Below are positions 53,262 to 62,685 of a stretch of DNA of 64,000 nt, in pieces. Each line of letters opens with the position of its first letter. The stretch's first letter is position 1. The translations under genes and the position numbers were made by a program. The DNA lies in contig NC_007354.1 of the NCBI RefSeq assembly GCF_000012565.1, positions 1,054,001-1,118,000 on the forward strand. The letters are read 5' to 3'. A model generated the notes under the pieces. It made no database searches and was not told where the DNA came from. It saw only the letters and a program-made list of their open reading frames with translations. The DNA is from Ehrlichia canis str. Jake. GTDB lineage: Bacteria > Pseudomonadota > Alphaproteobacteria > Rickettsiales > Anaplasmataceae.

Positions 53262-54012
53262 TAAGCTGAAATGTATATCAGGATAAACCATAAACAACAC
53301 TCTTAAAACTTCCTAGATAGCCTCTTAATATTCAAGTGCATTATTAATAATACAGTTTATCAGCAAATAGAACATATACTCTACAGATTAGAAATAGTGA
53401 TAAATATGTGTATAAATAATATATCAAATCATAATCTATCTTAAGCTTAAGTACGTACCAGCACAAATTACAAGTGATATCTTAATTCAGATAGTTTTTC
53501 AATATTCTGTACATTATTAATAATACTGTTTATCAGTAAATTGCACATATACTCTAGAAATAGTAACAAACATCCACACAAATAATTCCCAAATGACTTA
53601 CTTATCTTAAATACAAACGTACCTTAGAACAAATTACACTCAGTATCATAAAAACTTTTCAGATAGTTTCTCAACATTAAAGTAAAGTATACACACACTA
53701 ATATAACTTACCAATAAACTAAGCATATACTCTCAATTAGAAATAGTGACAAATATTTATACTAAATAATCTACAAATCACAGATCTATCTTAAGCTTAA
53801 GTACGTACCAGCACAAATTACAAGTGATATCTTAATTCAGATAGTTTTTCAATATTCTGTACATTATTAATAATACTGTTTATCAGTAAATTGCACACAT
53901 ACTCTAGAAATAGTAACAAACATCCACACAAATAATTCCCAAATGACTTACTTATCTTAAATACAAACGTACCTTAGAACAAATTACACTCAGTATCATA
54001 AAAACTTTTCAG
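53262..54012. repeat. Higher-order intergenic tandem repeat
   Basis: Bases 53434-53662 recur at 53784-54012 with one visible mismatch (CACATATACTC versus CACACATACTC), a 350-base period. Each 350-base block consists of two related halves of about 166-184 bases, each opening with ATCTTAA. Five half-units can be placed: starts near 53261, 53441, 53607, 53791 and 53957, with part of another before. The near-identity of the two large copies against the older divergence of the halves means a recent duplication on top of an old array. Confidence 0.92.
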
Positions 54013-54751
54013 GAAGTTTTTAATAATATGAAATAAAATATATTACCACAAATATATGTTACCGTTTTGAAAACTAGCATACTACATAAATATTCTACCA
54101 TTAGTTTAAGTGCATTTCAGAAATCAATACTATTAAATATTTTAGGTAATTTTCTAATACTAAGTAAACATCACCAACACAGGTTATTTGACAAATAGCA
54201 GATTGTTATTACATCAGATAGAACAAAGTCAACAGAGTTGTAGTGATAACAGAACATATCAGTGCACTACAATTAAAAATCAGAATACTTTAGAAAGAGT
54301 AGCTATAGATGGTAATATAGCACACAATATAAGTAAAAAAAATTATAGCTCATTACAGAGTGTGAAATATGAAATTTACAAGATAACAAACCCTTTAAGT
54401 TAATCACTAATCTATGAGATAGCCGCAAATTAAACATCAACAATAACAAGGCAATAGCAAACCCTTAGTTTAATCAGTTAGAAAACTACAAATATCAATA
54501 GAACCATTCAAAACTTGCAGACAGTTTTGTATGATAACTGTCACCTGCTTTTTAAACTAAATTATATACATAATAAAAAAATATCATAACTCATATCTTT
54601 AAATATTGCTTAATTTAGCAACTTTAACATTCTGACAGCTTAGCACTAGTACTTATTGCATTTAATAATCCTTATTAGCACTCTATACACCACAAAACAT
54701 ACAACAAGCTTTGATAAAAGAATAAGTATAAAATTATCAAGTAACCTAAGA
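54013..54751. other. Intergenic, no supported gene
   Basis: A 71-codon frame at 54188-54403 begins with TTG, lacks a ribosome-binding site and has no family features; I do not call it. The rest is A/T-rich. Confidence 0.4.
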
Positions 54752-55987
54752 TTACAATACTTGTGCAATTAAACAGTTCCCTTCTACTGTTGTTATTTTC
54801 ACCTCAACAATACTTTGCAATTTAACATCATTATTAGCAAATTTTACTAAAGCAAAATTCTCTGCTCTACCAGTACCTGATTTTTCAACAATAACACTTT
54901 GCTTTGTATGTAATAGAGTATTATAGAAACTATGCAACCTCTTTTCAGCAAACTCTAATAAGTACTTTACACGTCTTTTTTTTACTTCTTGTATAACTTG
55001 CGGCATCCTAGCAGCTGGTGTACCTTCCCTTCTCGAATATGGAAAAACATGTAGATAAGAAATATTAGCTTCTTCTATCAACCTCACCGTATCATTAAAC
55101 ATTTCTTCAGTCTCTGTGGGAAAACCAACTATAATATCTGCACCAAATGCTACTTCTTTTCTTTTATTACGTATTTTATTACAAAAATCTATCACTTGTT
55201 CCCTATTATGCCTACGTTTCATCCTCTTAAGAATCAAGTTATTTCCTGATTGCAAACTTAAATGTAAATGTGGCATAAACCTAGGCTCATTTACAATAAT
55301 ATCAACAAGATCATCCTCTATCTCTGCTACATCTATAGATGATAATCTTAATCTGCGTAATTGTGGCACTGCACTCAATACCCTTTTCACCATTGTGCCA
55401 AGCACACGTTGACCATAAATATCCAACCCAAAATCACTAATATCCACCCCAGTAAATACAACTTCATTATATCCATTGTTAACACAATCTCTTACCTTAG
55501 TGATAATATCTTCTATATTTAGAGAACGATTATCCCCTCTTGCTTTTGTAATCACACAAAATGTACACTCATGATTACATCCATTTTGAATTTCAATCAA
55601 CGCTCTAGATTTTCCAGAAAATCTATTTACTGAATTCTGTACAATTTCTCTTGAATCTTCTATTTTACTTACAATAACTTTACCTTCAGTAACATAACTT
55701 TCATATTTTAGTTTATCTTGATTACCTAATACCTTAATTACCCCAGGCATATTAATGTATAATTCTGGATTTAATTGTGCAGCACACCCTGCCACTATGA
55801 TTTTTACATTAGCATTATTATTGTAAAGTTTACGTATTTTAGATCTTACTTGACGTTCAGCTTCATTAGTGACAGCACAACTATGGATAACAATAACATC
55901 CTCTAATTGTGCTTTTCTTAAGTTATTCTTGATAACTTCACTTTCATAAAAATTCAACCTACATCCAAAAGTAATAACATCACTCAT
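54752..55987 (-). CDS. mtaB: MiaB-like tRNA methylthiotransferase (MtaB type)
   Basis: Radical-SAM enzyme that adds a methylthio group to tRNA, here of the MtaB branch acting on t6A37. The N-terminal domain carries three cluster cysteines (Cys9 in TFGCRLN, Cys37 in HSCAVTNEA, Cys68 in VAGCAAQ). The radical-SAM cluster is CNHECTFC (Cys137, Cys141, Cys144). Typical further motifs are NGYNEVVFTGVDIS and LHLSLQSGNNLILKRMKRRH. The C-terminal TRAM-like domain is weak but present. Length 411 aa is normal. The N-terminal sequence (TFGCRLN) favours MtaB over MiaB, whose start reads differently. Confidence 0.93.
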   Translation of the reverse strand: MSDVITFGCRLNFYESEVIKNNLRKAQLEDVIVIHSCAVTNEAERQVRSKIRKLYNNNANVKIIVAGCAAQLNPELYINMPGVIKVLGNQDKLKYESYVTEGKVIVSKIEDSREIVQNSVNRFSGKSRALIEIQNGCNHECTFCVITKARGDNRSLNIEDIITKVRDCVNNGYNEVVFTGVDISDFGLDIYGQRVLGTMVKRVLSAVPQLRRLRLSSIDVAEIEDDLVDIIVNEPRFMPHLHLSLQSGNNLILKRMKRRHNREQVIDFCNKIRNKRKEVAFGADIIVGFPTETEEMFNDTVRLIEEANISYLHVFPYSRREGTPAARMPQVIQEVKKRRVKYLLEFAEKRLHSFYNTLLHTKQSVIVEKSGTGRAENFALVKFANNDVKLQSIVEVKITTVEGNCLIAQVL

Positions 55988-56509
55988 CTTTATCTCTAAT
56001 CCACATTAATTAGCACAACTGCAATAATTATTTTTAATTATAACACCAAAATACGCATTAAATTTTTTTCAAGCTTTTCTAACATACACCATAGGGTATC
56101 TGAATAGAAACATAACTTTACAACTGAAACTACAATAAATCCTGCACAATACAATAATTTACTTTCTAGATGTTAAAAATAAGCAGTTTTCCCAACAAAT
56201 TTCATTATTTATGATAACAGGAAGTAAAATCAAAGTAAAATCTATCAATTAGAAACTACATTTTAGTTATCACAGCATCACAAGAAGTTAATAAAGTGCT
56301 TAACCAGTATTTTTATTAATTAAACTATTTATTTTCCATAAAGTAGAAAAATTTTTTATAATCCAACTAATTTTCATACATATCAAAAAATCACAGTATC
56401 AAGTTAAATTTTATGATAGTTATTCAAATTACATTTACTTTTTGATATCAACCTTATCCAAAAAACAGACATTATTTACATTAGAACTAGTGTGCTTTAG
56501 AAAGTAGCT
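55988..56509. other. Intergenic between xseB and mtaB, nothing recognised
   Basis: About 520 bases of A/T-rich DNA with no supported frame or hairpin. Confidence 0.4.
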
Positions 56510-56698
56510 TTATTCTTCCACTTCTATTTTAAGCTCTATCTCCTCAATAGTTTTACTGCAATACTCATACAACTTCTTACCAAGACTATATAACTCAATA
56601 CTCCTAGCTAAACTTACTTGATTAGATTCCAATTCTTTAACTATAAGTTCCAATTGCTCTATAGCACTTTCAAAAGTATATTCATCATCAATAGACAT
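56510..56698 (-). CDS. xseB: Exodeoxyribonuclease VII small subunit
   Basis: XseB binds XseA to form exonuclease VII, which degrades single-stranded DNA. The 62-aa product fits the family in length and sequence: TFESAIEQLELIVKELE, then SLARSIELYSLGKKL and a coiled C-terminal helix CSKTIEEIELKI. The ATG at 56698 is the natural start. It is divergent from the NDUFS4-like gene, with 66 bases between their starts. The large subunit gene xseA is not in the window. Confidence 0.94.
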   Translation of the reverse strand: MSIDDEYTFESAIEQLELIVKELESNQVSLARSIELYSLGKKLYEYCSKTIEEIELKIEVEE

Positions 56699-56764
56699 AA
56701 GGCATTATTTACTGTATATATTTAATATAGTAATTGCTTCCTTAGATAAGAACAAGTATCAAAT

Positions 56765-57058
56765 ATGCGTGCAAGAATATATAAACCAACAAAAAGTGCC
56801 ATGCAGTCTTGTGATAACAAGCAAAAAAAATGGAAACTTGAATTTGAACCTTCATGTACTCAATACATAGAACCATTAATGAAATGGACAGGATCACATG
56901 ATACAAGGCAACAGATACGTTTATTCTTTAAAACCAAGGAACTAGCTATTGCATACGCAATAGCGCATAACATTGACTATATTGTTTTACAAAACAATTC
57001 ACGCACTACATCTGCAAAATCTTATGCTAGTAACTTTACAAGACTTAGAGGTATTTAG
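56765..57058 (+). CDS. NDUFS4-type NADH dehydrogenase accessory subunit
   Basis: This 97-aa protein is the alphaproteobacterial form of the mitochondrial complex I subunit NDUFS4. It starts MRARIYKPTKSAMQS and contains the diagnostic WKLEFEPSCTQYIEPLMKWTGSHDTRQQIRLFF run (anchored by WKLEF, EPLMKWTGS, D-T-R-Q) and the closing helix of KELAIAYAIAH. It stabilises the NADH-oxidising arm of complex I. Short divergent spacing to xseB suggests a shared promoter region. It is typical of the alphaproteobacteria-mitochondria lineage. Confidence 0.93.
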   Translation: MRARIYKPTKSAMQSCDNKQKKWKLEFEPSCTQYIEPLMKWTGSHDTRQQIRLFFKTKELAIAYAIAHNIDYIVLQNNSRTTSAKSYASNFTRLRGI

Positions 57059-57913
57059 AGATATCAAGCACTTACATGTTATATATATCAAAACTATAAG
57101 TTATAAAAATATAAATAATGACAGTATAAAACTTTTGTAACTAATAATACTCACACAGTATTAAATTAATAGAAAACACTAACTAAAACTCACCAACAGA
57201 TATTAAATTATTTATATTAATATAAGTATGTTTATATATATCAAATAATGTTAAAAAATTTTAAATTAGTTATTAAGTCATAACACTGAATTAATAAAAA
57301 ATTAAAGAAATATTAACTAGATAGTTAATACATGTACAAAATACATAACAGCTATTAAAATCATAGCACATGTCAACAAAATTTAATTAAGCATAAAATA
57401 CACACTTAAACTAAGAACATTAGCATAACATTTTACTATAAAATGATTACTTGTATTAGGTAACATTAACTAATTTCTCTTCACAAATATTAAAATTATG
57501 TCACATAAAAAAATTTAATTATACACAAACTACACATTTAAACTGAGAACATCAGCAATAATACTTGATTATCAAATAGTTACTTTTACAGGATCATATC
57601 AACTTTATATAGTACTTCATTTTTATATCTCAAATCTTATATAAAAATGCACTATAAAAATTAATATAAACAAATCTTACACTAAAACTACCATACACAT
57701 ATTTTCTTAACAGTTTTTACATTATCTTATACATAAAAAAGCATGCCAATTTATTATTAAATTCATTAATTTGATTATTATCTAATAATTTAATAACATA
57801 ATTTATCCACTATTAATTCTATTTATAAATGTATTTTTCATGATTCTATAGTTGTAAAGCAATTCATACTTATGTTACAGTATTTGATACACTAGTAGTA
57901 CGTTAAAGAAATT
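57059..57913. other. Intergenic with a degenerate tandem repeat
   Basis: No gene. Two diverged copies with a period of about 128 bases: 57370-57475 and 57498-57605 both run ATGTCA, AAATTTAATTA, ACAC-TTTAAACT-like, GAGAACAT-like, then ATGATTACTT/ATAGTTACTT. A near DnaA-box match (TTTATCCACT, about 57802) is single and not significant. Confidence 0.5.
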
Positions 57914-58831
57914 ATGTTTTTTATATTATTATTTAAGATCCTACCCTTATATATAACAGTATTTCTGGGATTTATTGCTGGAAAATTCCTTAAAATAGAT
58001 AGCCCTAGCATAGCAAGACTACTTTTTTATATAATGGGCCCAATTGTAGTGTTTTCCGGAATTTCACAAATAACTATCAATTCAGAAATTTTATCACTCC
58101 CTTTCTTCACATGGCTTGTATGTTGTATAATGTCAGCTGTAGTATATTATACTTCTTCTTTCATTTTTAGAGACAGTACAAGAAATATATTAGCATTTAG
58201 CTCAGGAAGCTCAAGTATGGGGTTTTTTGGACTACCAGTTGCACTAGCAATGTTTGATAATCATACAGTATCCATATATCTCTTCTGTTATGTAGGGATG
58301 TTAATGTTTGAAAATAGTTTTGGCTTTTATATTGCTGCTCAAGGATCATACACTCCAAGAAAATGTATAATAAAATTAACAACATTACCTGCAGCATATG
58401 CTGCCATAGTAGCATTAACTGTTAATTACTTCAAAATACCTGTTCCACCATTTATATCCGACGTTGCAATTAATATTAGAGGTGCCTATGTATCATTAGG
58501 AATGATGTTGTTAGGTATAGCAGTTGCAAATATTAAAATCTTCACTATTGATTGGAAATTTATTTTTATTACACTAATAATAAAATATGTATTTTGGCCA
58601 GTACTAATACTTGGATTCATTATTTTAGACAAGTTGACTATACAGTTATATAACAACGACACATATAGAGCACTAATACTATTAGCAATAATACCAATGT
58701 CAGGTACAGGTATAATATTAGCAACAATGCTAAACAACAACCCTGACAAGACAGCAATTATGTTACTAGTCAATACAACCATAGGGCTATTTTACGTACC
58801 ACTAATGATTTCAATACTACTATATGAATAA
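57914..58831 (+). CDS. AEC (auxin efflux carrier) family transporter
   Basis: A 305-aa integral membrane protein with about ten helices in two halves, typical of the AEC family. Recognisable parts are the FLGFIAGKFLKIDSPSIARL start, the SSSMGFFGLPVALAM segment (helix 4 region) and SGTGIILATMLNNNPDKTA in the eighth or ninth helix. Bacterial members export or import organic acids such as malate or malonate; the substrate here is not known. It stands alone between two repeat-bearing intergenic regions. Confidence 0.93.
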   Translation: MFFILLFKILPLYITVFLGFIAGKFLKIDSPSIARLLFYIMGPIVVFSGISQITINSEILSLPFFTWLVCCIMSAVVYYTSSFIFRDSTRNILAFSSGSSSMGFFGLPVALAMFDNHTVSIYLFCYVGMLMFENSFGFYIAAQGSYTPRKCIIKLTTLPAAYAAIVALTVNYFKIPVPPFISDVAINIRGAYVSLGMMLLGIAVANIKIFTIDWKFIFITLIIKYVFWPVLILGFIILDKLTIQLYNNDTYRALILLAIIPMSGTGIILATMLNNNPDKTAIMLLVNTTIGLFYVPLMISILLYE

Positions 58832-59377
58832 GAGGCAGAGGCATAAATTTAACATCTACTAAAACATAAGGTATTTTTTATAAATAATTTAAGATTTATA
58901 TATTTTTTCACATTTTATTATTTGACATCAGACTCATACTATAGCTATATAGTTTTTCAAAACAAAAACCTAAAAAATATTTAAATACTTTCATAACATT
59001 TCACTTGTAATACATTGCAGAAAATATAACACCTTAATATTTTACAGCTATTGTAATTAAATAGCTTTGGCAGGCAAAACTCTCACACTCCTTACACTAA
59101 CTATTCAACATCAATCTAATTTTATAGTTATATAAGCTTTCAAAATATAAAAACCCATTAAACATTCTTATTGCAATTACTTGTAATATAATCATCCTAA
59201 TACTATTTGAACAGAATATATCAATTTAACATTCATTGAAATACAAAGAGACTTTTATAAACAAAATCTAAAATTCCCATACTTTTTCATATCTAATTTT
59301 TGAGATAAACCTAATCTTATAGTCATATAAAGTTTTCAAAATATAAAACTCACTAAAACCATTCAAAAAACCTTACC
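58832..59377. repeat. Three degenerate tandem copies of about 185 bases
   Basis: Copies centred near 58940, 59123 and 59318 share TATAG-TATATA, then TTTTCAAAA, then AAAACC or AAAACTC, followed in two copies by CATT.C..ACTTGTAATA. The period is about 183-195 bases. No gene lies in the region. Confidence 0.6.
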
Positions 59378-59926
59378 TTACTCACACTGTAATATGATTA
59401 CTTTAGAAATCCCATAGATGCGCTCAACCATCACTTTATACCCTGCAGGACATATAAAAGCCACTTTTTTTCTAACCCTAACCACAACCACACTACTACT
59501 TCTAATCCAATTTAATCTCATCAGTACACTAAGTGCTATATCAACCAAAGCAGGATTAGTATACGGAGGATCAACAAAAATAATATCATATTGATCAGTA
59601 GCAATAGGTAATTTCTCAACATCACAACACATAAGTGTGACATTATTTACAACTCCTAAGTGCTCAGACGTGCGTTTTACTAAGCTTAAATTATAGTGGT
59701 TTATATCAATCAATAAAGCACTCTCTGCTCCTCTTGATAATGCTTCAAATGATAATGAACCACTACCACAAAATAAATCAAGAACTTTACATCCTTGAAT
59801 ACTCATACGAGACAATATGATATTAAAAATAGATTCCCTAATTATAGACATAGCAGGGCGAGCACTTAGTAATTTATCAGAAAATATTCTTCTACCACGA
59901 TATTTGCCTGATGTTATACGTAACAT
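59378..59926 (-). CDS. rsmD: 16S rRNA (guanine(966)-N2)-methyltransferase
   Basis: RsmD methylates G966 of 16S rRNA. The 182-aa protein has the family start RITSGKYRGRRI, RPAMSIIRESIFN, the SAM-binding DLFCGSGSLSFEALSRGA motif (about 48-65) and the catalytic DPPY in FVDPPYTNP (about 116-124). Complete and normal in length. It starts five bases after the end of the SurA-like gene, so the two are surely cotranscribed. Confidence 0.96.
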   Translation of the reverse strand: MLRITSGKYRGRRIFSDKLLSARPAMSIIRESIFNIILSRMSIQGCKVLDLFCGSGSLSFEALSRGAESALLIDINHYNLSLVKRTSEHLGVVNNVTLMCCDVEKLPIATDQYDIIFVDPPYTNPALVDIALSVLMRLNWIRSSSVVVVRVRKKVAFICPAGYKVMVERIYGISKVIILQCE

Positions 59927-59931
59927 AACAA

Positions 59932-61131
59932 TTAATTATATTTTTCTATTAAAGCATTCTTTTTCAAGCTGGATAATAAATATTCACTTTGCATAGCTAA
60001 CTTTTCCATATAAAGCCTCTGCTTAATAAAATCAGCATTATCTATTACATCATCAGCTTTACCTTTTGTAACACTACATAACATAATAACGTCAACTACA
60101 TTATTATCAGTAACTTCTACTATCTTACCAACATCACAAGACTGCAACATATTTTGCATTTTTACAGACAAATCTTTCACTTTCATTACAAAACTGAACG
60201 GCTCAGGTAGCCCAAACTCTTTTGCAATATTGTTAAAATTCTCACATGTAGCTTTAGTCTTCAATTGGCTAATCTGACTTGAATATTTTTTACCTTCTTC
60301 AACATTCAAATGTATTTGTTTTAAATTAACACTACTACTTGCAAATTCGCGATTTATGTCAGCTCTATGTAGAAGTTTTATAATAAAACTACCATGTTGG
60401 TTTTTTATAGGTCCTATCATATCCCCAACTTTTACATTAAGTAATTTATTTGCTAAATCCACATCAATATTTTTAACATTAATACTAGCTTCTTCAACTA
60501 ATACATCCTTTTTATTAGCCTGAATACTTTCAACACTTACTCCATTTTGCAAATCAGACATGATACTATCTATTATAGACTCATTATCACTTACACTAGC
60601 TGGAACTATTATTTCTTGAATATGTACAGATGTATCTATCCCATTAGTAACAGTACAATCTCTATTATCGCGTATTTCTTTCTCACTAATGATAATATAA
60701 GGTATTACTTTGAGCATTAGTATCTTATTCCAAAGTAATTTAGATTTCATATGCTGCATAAACATTTTATAATCTAACCCTTGCGTTTCAACGTAAGACT
60801 TAAAATCAATATTTCCTAAATTTTTCATCACTAAAAATTGTTTAACAGCTTCTAAAATATCTCTTTCAGTAACTGTAATTTTAAGTTTTTTAGCCTCTTG
60901 TCTCCATATAGACTCATCAATCAAAGCATCCAATGCTATTTCTGCTGCTGTACTACCATCCACTTTATAAAAAAATTTGTTTATAGCAACACGCTTTTCT
61001 AAATCTAAATTAGAAATCAAATCATCATTTACCATAGCAACTATCTTTACATCAGCAAAAACAGTACTACTAAATAACATAACACACAAAATCAATAACC
61101 TTACTGCATGATTAAACATATTAATTATCAT
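59932..61131 (-). CDS. SurA-like periplasmic peptidyl-prolyl isomerase/chaperone
   Basis: A 399-aa protein with a signal peptide (about residues 1-26, ending VFA) followed by the SurA N-terminal chaperone domain: VKIVAMVNDDLISNLDLEKRVAINKF, ALDALIDESIWRQEAKK, and FLVMKNLGNIDFKSYVETQGL. At least one degenerate parvulin-type domain follows (HIQEIIVPAS..., then VGDMIGPIKNQHGSFIIKLLHR). SurA escorts outer-membrane proteins through the periplasm, which matters for an organism with abundant surface porins. It leads the transcript with rsmD. tRNA-His lies 225 bases upstream on the same strand. Confidence 0.88.
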   Translation of the reverse strand: MIINMFNHAVRLLILCVMLFSSTVFADVKIVAMVNDDLISNLDLEKRVAINKFFYKVDGSTAAEIALDALIDESIWRQEAKKLKITVTERDILEAVKQFLVMKNLGNIDFKSYVETQGLDYKMFMQHMKSKLLWNKILMLKVIPYIIISEKEIRDNRDCTVTNGIDTSVHIQEIIVPASVSDNESIIDSIMSDLQNGVSVESIQANKKDVLVEEASINVKNIDVDLANKLLNVKVGDMIGPIKNQHGSFIIKLLHRADINREFASSSVNLKQIHLNVEEGKKYSSQISQLKTKATCENFNNIAKEFGLPEPFSFVMKVKDLSVKMQNMLQSCDVGKIVEVTDNNVVDVIMLCSVTKGKADDVIDNADFIKQRLYMEKLAMQSEYLLSSLKKNALIEKYN

Positions 61132-61357
61132 TTAACAAGTTCTTTCTTCAACTTTATATAAAAATACAGCAATGTCAAAAACTCTTTAACAGTGTAGCAC
61201 TCTCATAAAAATTGTTTTCAAAATAAATACATCATACACGTTACAATAAATAAAAGCTTTGTATAAAAATCTTGATATAATGTGCATAACAAGCACAAAT
61301 AAATTAATATTATTGCATTGATACAATAGAGATACAGTACTTCAAACTTAAGATACG

Positions 61358-61431
61358 GGCGAGTGACCAGGATTGAACTGGCGACCCTCAGTGCCACAAA
61401 CTGATGCTCTACCAACTGAGCTACACCCGCC
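61358..61431 (-). tRNA. tRNA-His (GUG)
   Basis: The minus strand folds into a full cloverleaf: acceptor GCGGGTG/CACTCGC (one G-U pair), a D-arm with AGCTCAGTTGGTAGAGC, an anticodon stem TCAGT/ACTGA with loop TTGTGGC (anticodon GTG) and a T-loop TTCAATC. The extra G at position -1 is encoded (61431) opposite C73, the standard identity element of tRNA-His. CCA is not encoded. Confidence 0.97.
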
Positions 61432-62260
61432 ATATAATAAAGAACTACTGTACTTGTACCATAATAAATGATCAAATACAACATAGAAATGCTTGATAAT
61501 TTATAAGGGACACAATCAAAGAATAAAAATTCTACATGTGCAACACCTATCACTTAATAAAAAATCTCTTATTAAGTTTATAACGTACTAAAATCACACA
61601 ACTTACAAATATTATGTTTTAAATTGATAATGTAACAATTCAGTTTTTTTATCACTACTAATATACAGACACTCTGATACAAGTATCTTGAAATACTAAA
61701 CAATTATCAAAATTACAAGAAAGTACAAAAATGATCAAAAACAATGAAAATATTGTACATCACATAATAAAAATATAAACACTTGTGAATCATCTTTCAT
61801 TAATATTTTAAAATTGTAACCCAACAACATACAATATCCAAATATTAGAACTGCAAAACTATAATATTACGGAAACTAAGTTGTTTTACTATTCTATAAA
61901 AATTATATGATAACAACAATTATACACTAGAACCCATTAAACCTAAGATAAACAATACAAGTACATATACCAAACTTACATGCAATAATAATAAAGACAT
62001 ATGAACAAATTTATTGTATTTTATAGAAGTCAGAATATAAATTTATGGCTATTAACTAACCGACACAATTTAGTAAGTTATAAATTTATAAACAATCCAA
62101 TTAATATGACAAGACATTACATGTACCGCATATTAGCGCAACACAAAATTATTTTTGTTGTATTGCAGTCTTATTAACATGTTAATAATATAACAACACT
62201 TGTATACAATTCATCAATGATCACAACCAGACAGGTTCAAATCTGCAGATAATATAGTTA
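61432..62260. other. Intergenic, nothing recognised
   Basis: About 0.8 kb upstream of tRNA-His, A/T-rich, with no supported frame. A frame crossing the tRNA gene on the minus strand (61218-61553) is fortuitous. Confidence 0.4.
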
Positions 62261-62425
62261 ATGCCAATACAAGAAGATACTACTCATCCAGAAGATCTAC
62301 CTAATCCTATGCTTACATTACTACATCATCATCAAAATGATGGCAGCAATCAAGAAAGTAGTAGAAATAGTACTGGATTTAGATTACATGGAGTATTCGA
62401 TAAACAACCTATATCTAAACAATAA
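62261..62425 (+). CDS. Small hypothetical protein (54 aa)
   Basis: ATG at 62261 to TAA at 62425, with a stop in frame just before the ATG. The sequence is polar and not low-complexity: MPIQEDTTHPEDLPNPML, a HHHQND stretch, a Ser/Asn-rich middle and a GFRLHGVFDKQPIS end. No helix or domain is recognised. A strong AT palindrome (62657-62681) with T-rich DNA behind it lies between this gene and the converging gltX and could end both transcripts. Coding character is fair; there is no obvious ribosome-binding site. Confidence 0.5.
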   Translation: MPIQEDTTHPEDLPNPMLTLLHHHQNDGSNQESSRNSTGFRLHGVFDKQPISKQ

Positions 62426-62656
62426 TATTCAGTCTTACAGCATTAACGTATTGTTAAGTGTTGTTTGTGATCAAAAAATTATTTCATATTGAATTCTCAT
62501 AATTATAAAAGCTACTGTACTATGAAAATGCATATATACACTACTTCTAACTAACTACAGTAATTCTATCAATTTAGTTAATACTACAACAAAATGAAAA
62601 AATACTGTAACTAATAAACAGAAAAGATATTAATTCATGTACTATGCAAGTTTTTT

Positions 62657-62681
62657 AATTATTATATGGCATATAATAATT
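62657..62681. terminator. Palindrome between converging genes, possible bidirectional terminator
   Basis: Twelve-base arms (AATTATTATATG/CATATAATAATT) around one G. On the plus strand it is followed by TTATTTATT; on the minus strand it comes five bases after the gltX stop but is followed by TTAAAAAA. A/T-only pairing makes it weak. Confidence 0.45.
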
Positions 62682-62685
62682 TTAT

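Noticed and set aside
53262-54012. CRISPR array
   Set aside because: The repeat units are long (about 170 and 350 bases), spacers are absent and no cas genes are present; this is a tandem duplication.
54188-54403. 71-codon plus-strand frame
   Set aside because: TTG start without a ribosome-binding site, beside a repeat array; composition is not convincing.
57795-57810. Near match to a DnaA box
   Set aside because: Single, imperfect site without neighbours, and no replication genes nearby; not an origin.
61218-61553. 111-codon minus-strand frame spanning tRNA-His
   Set aside because: It runs through a full cloverleaf tRNA; the shared codons are tRNA sequence.
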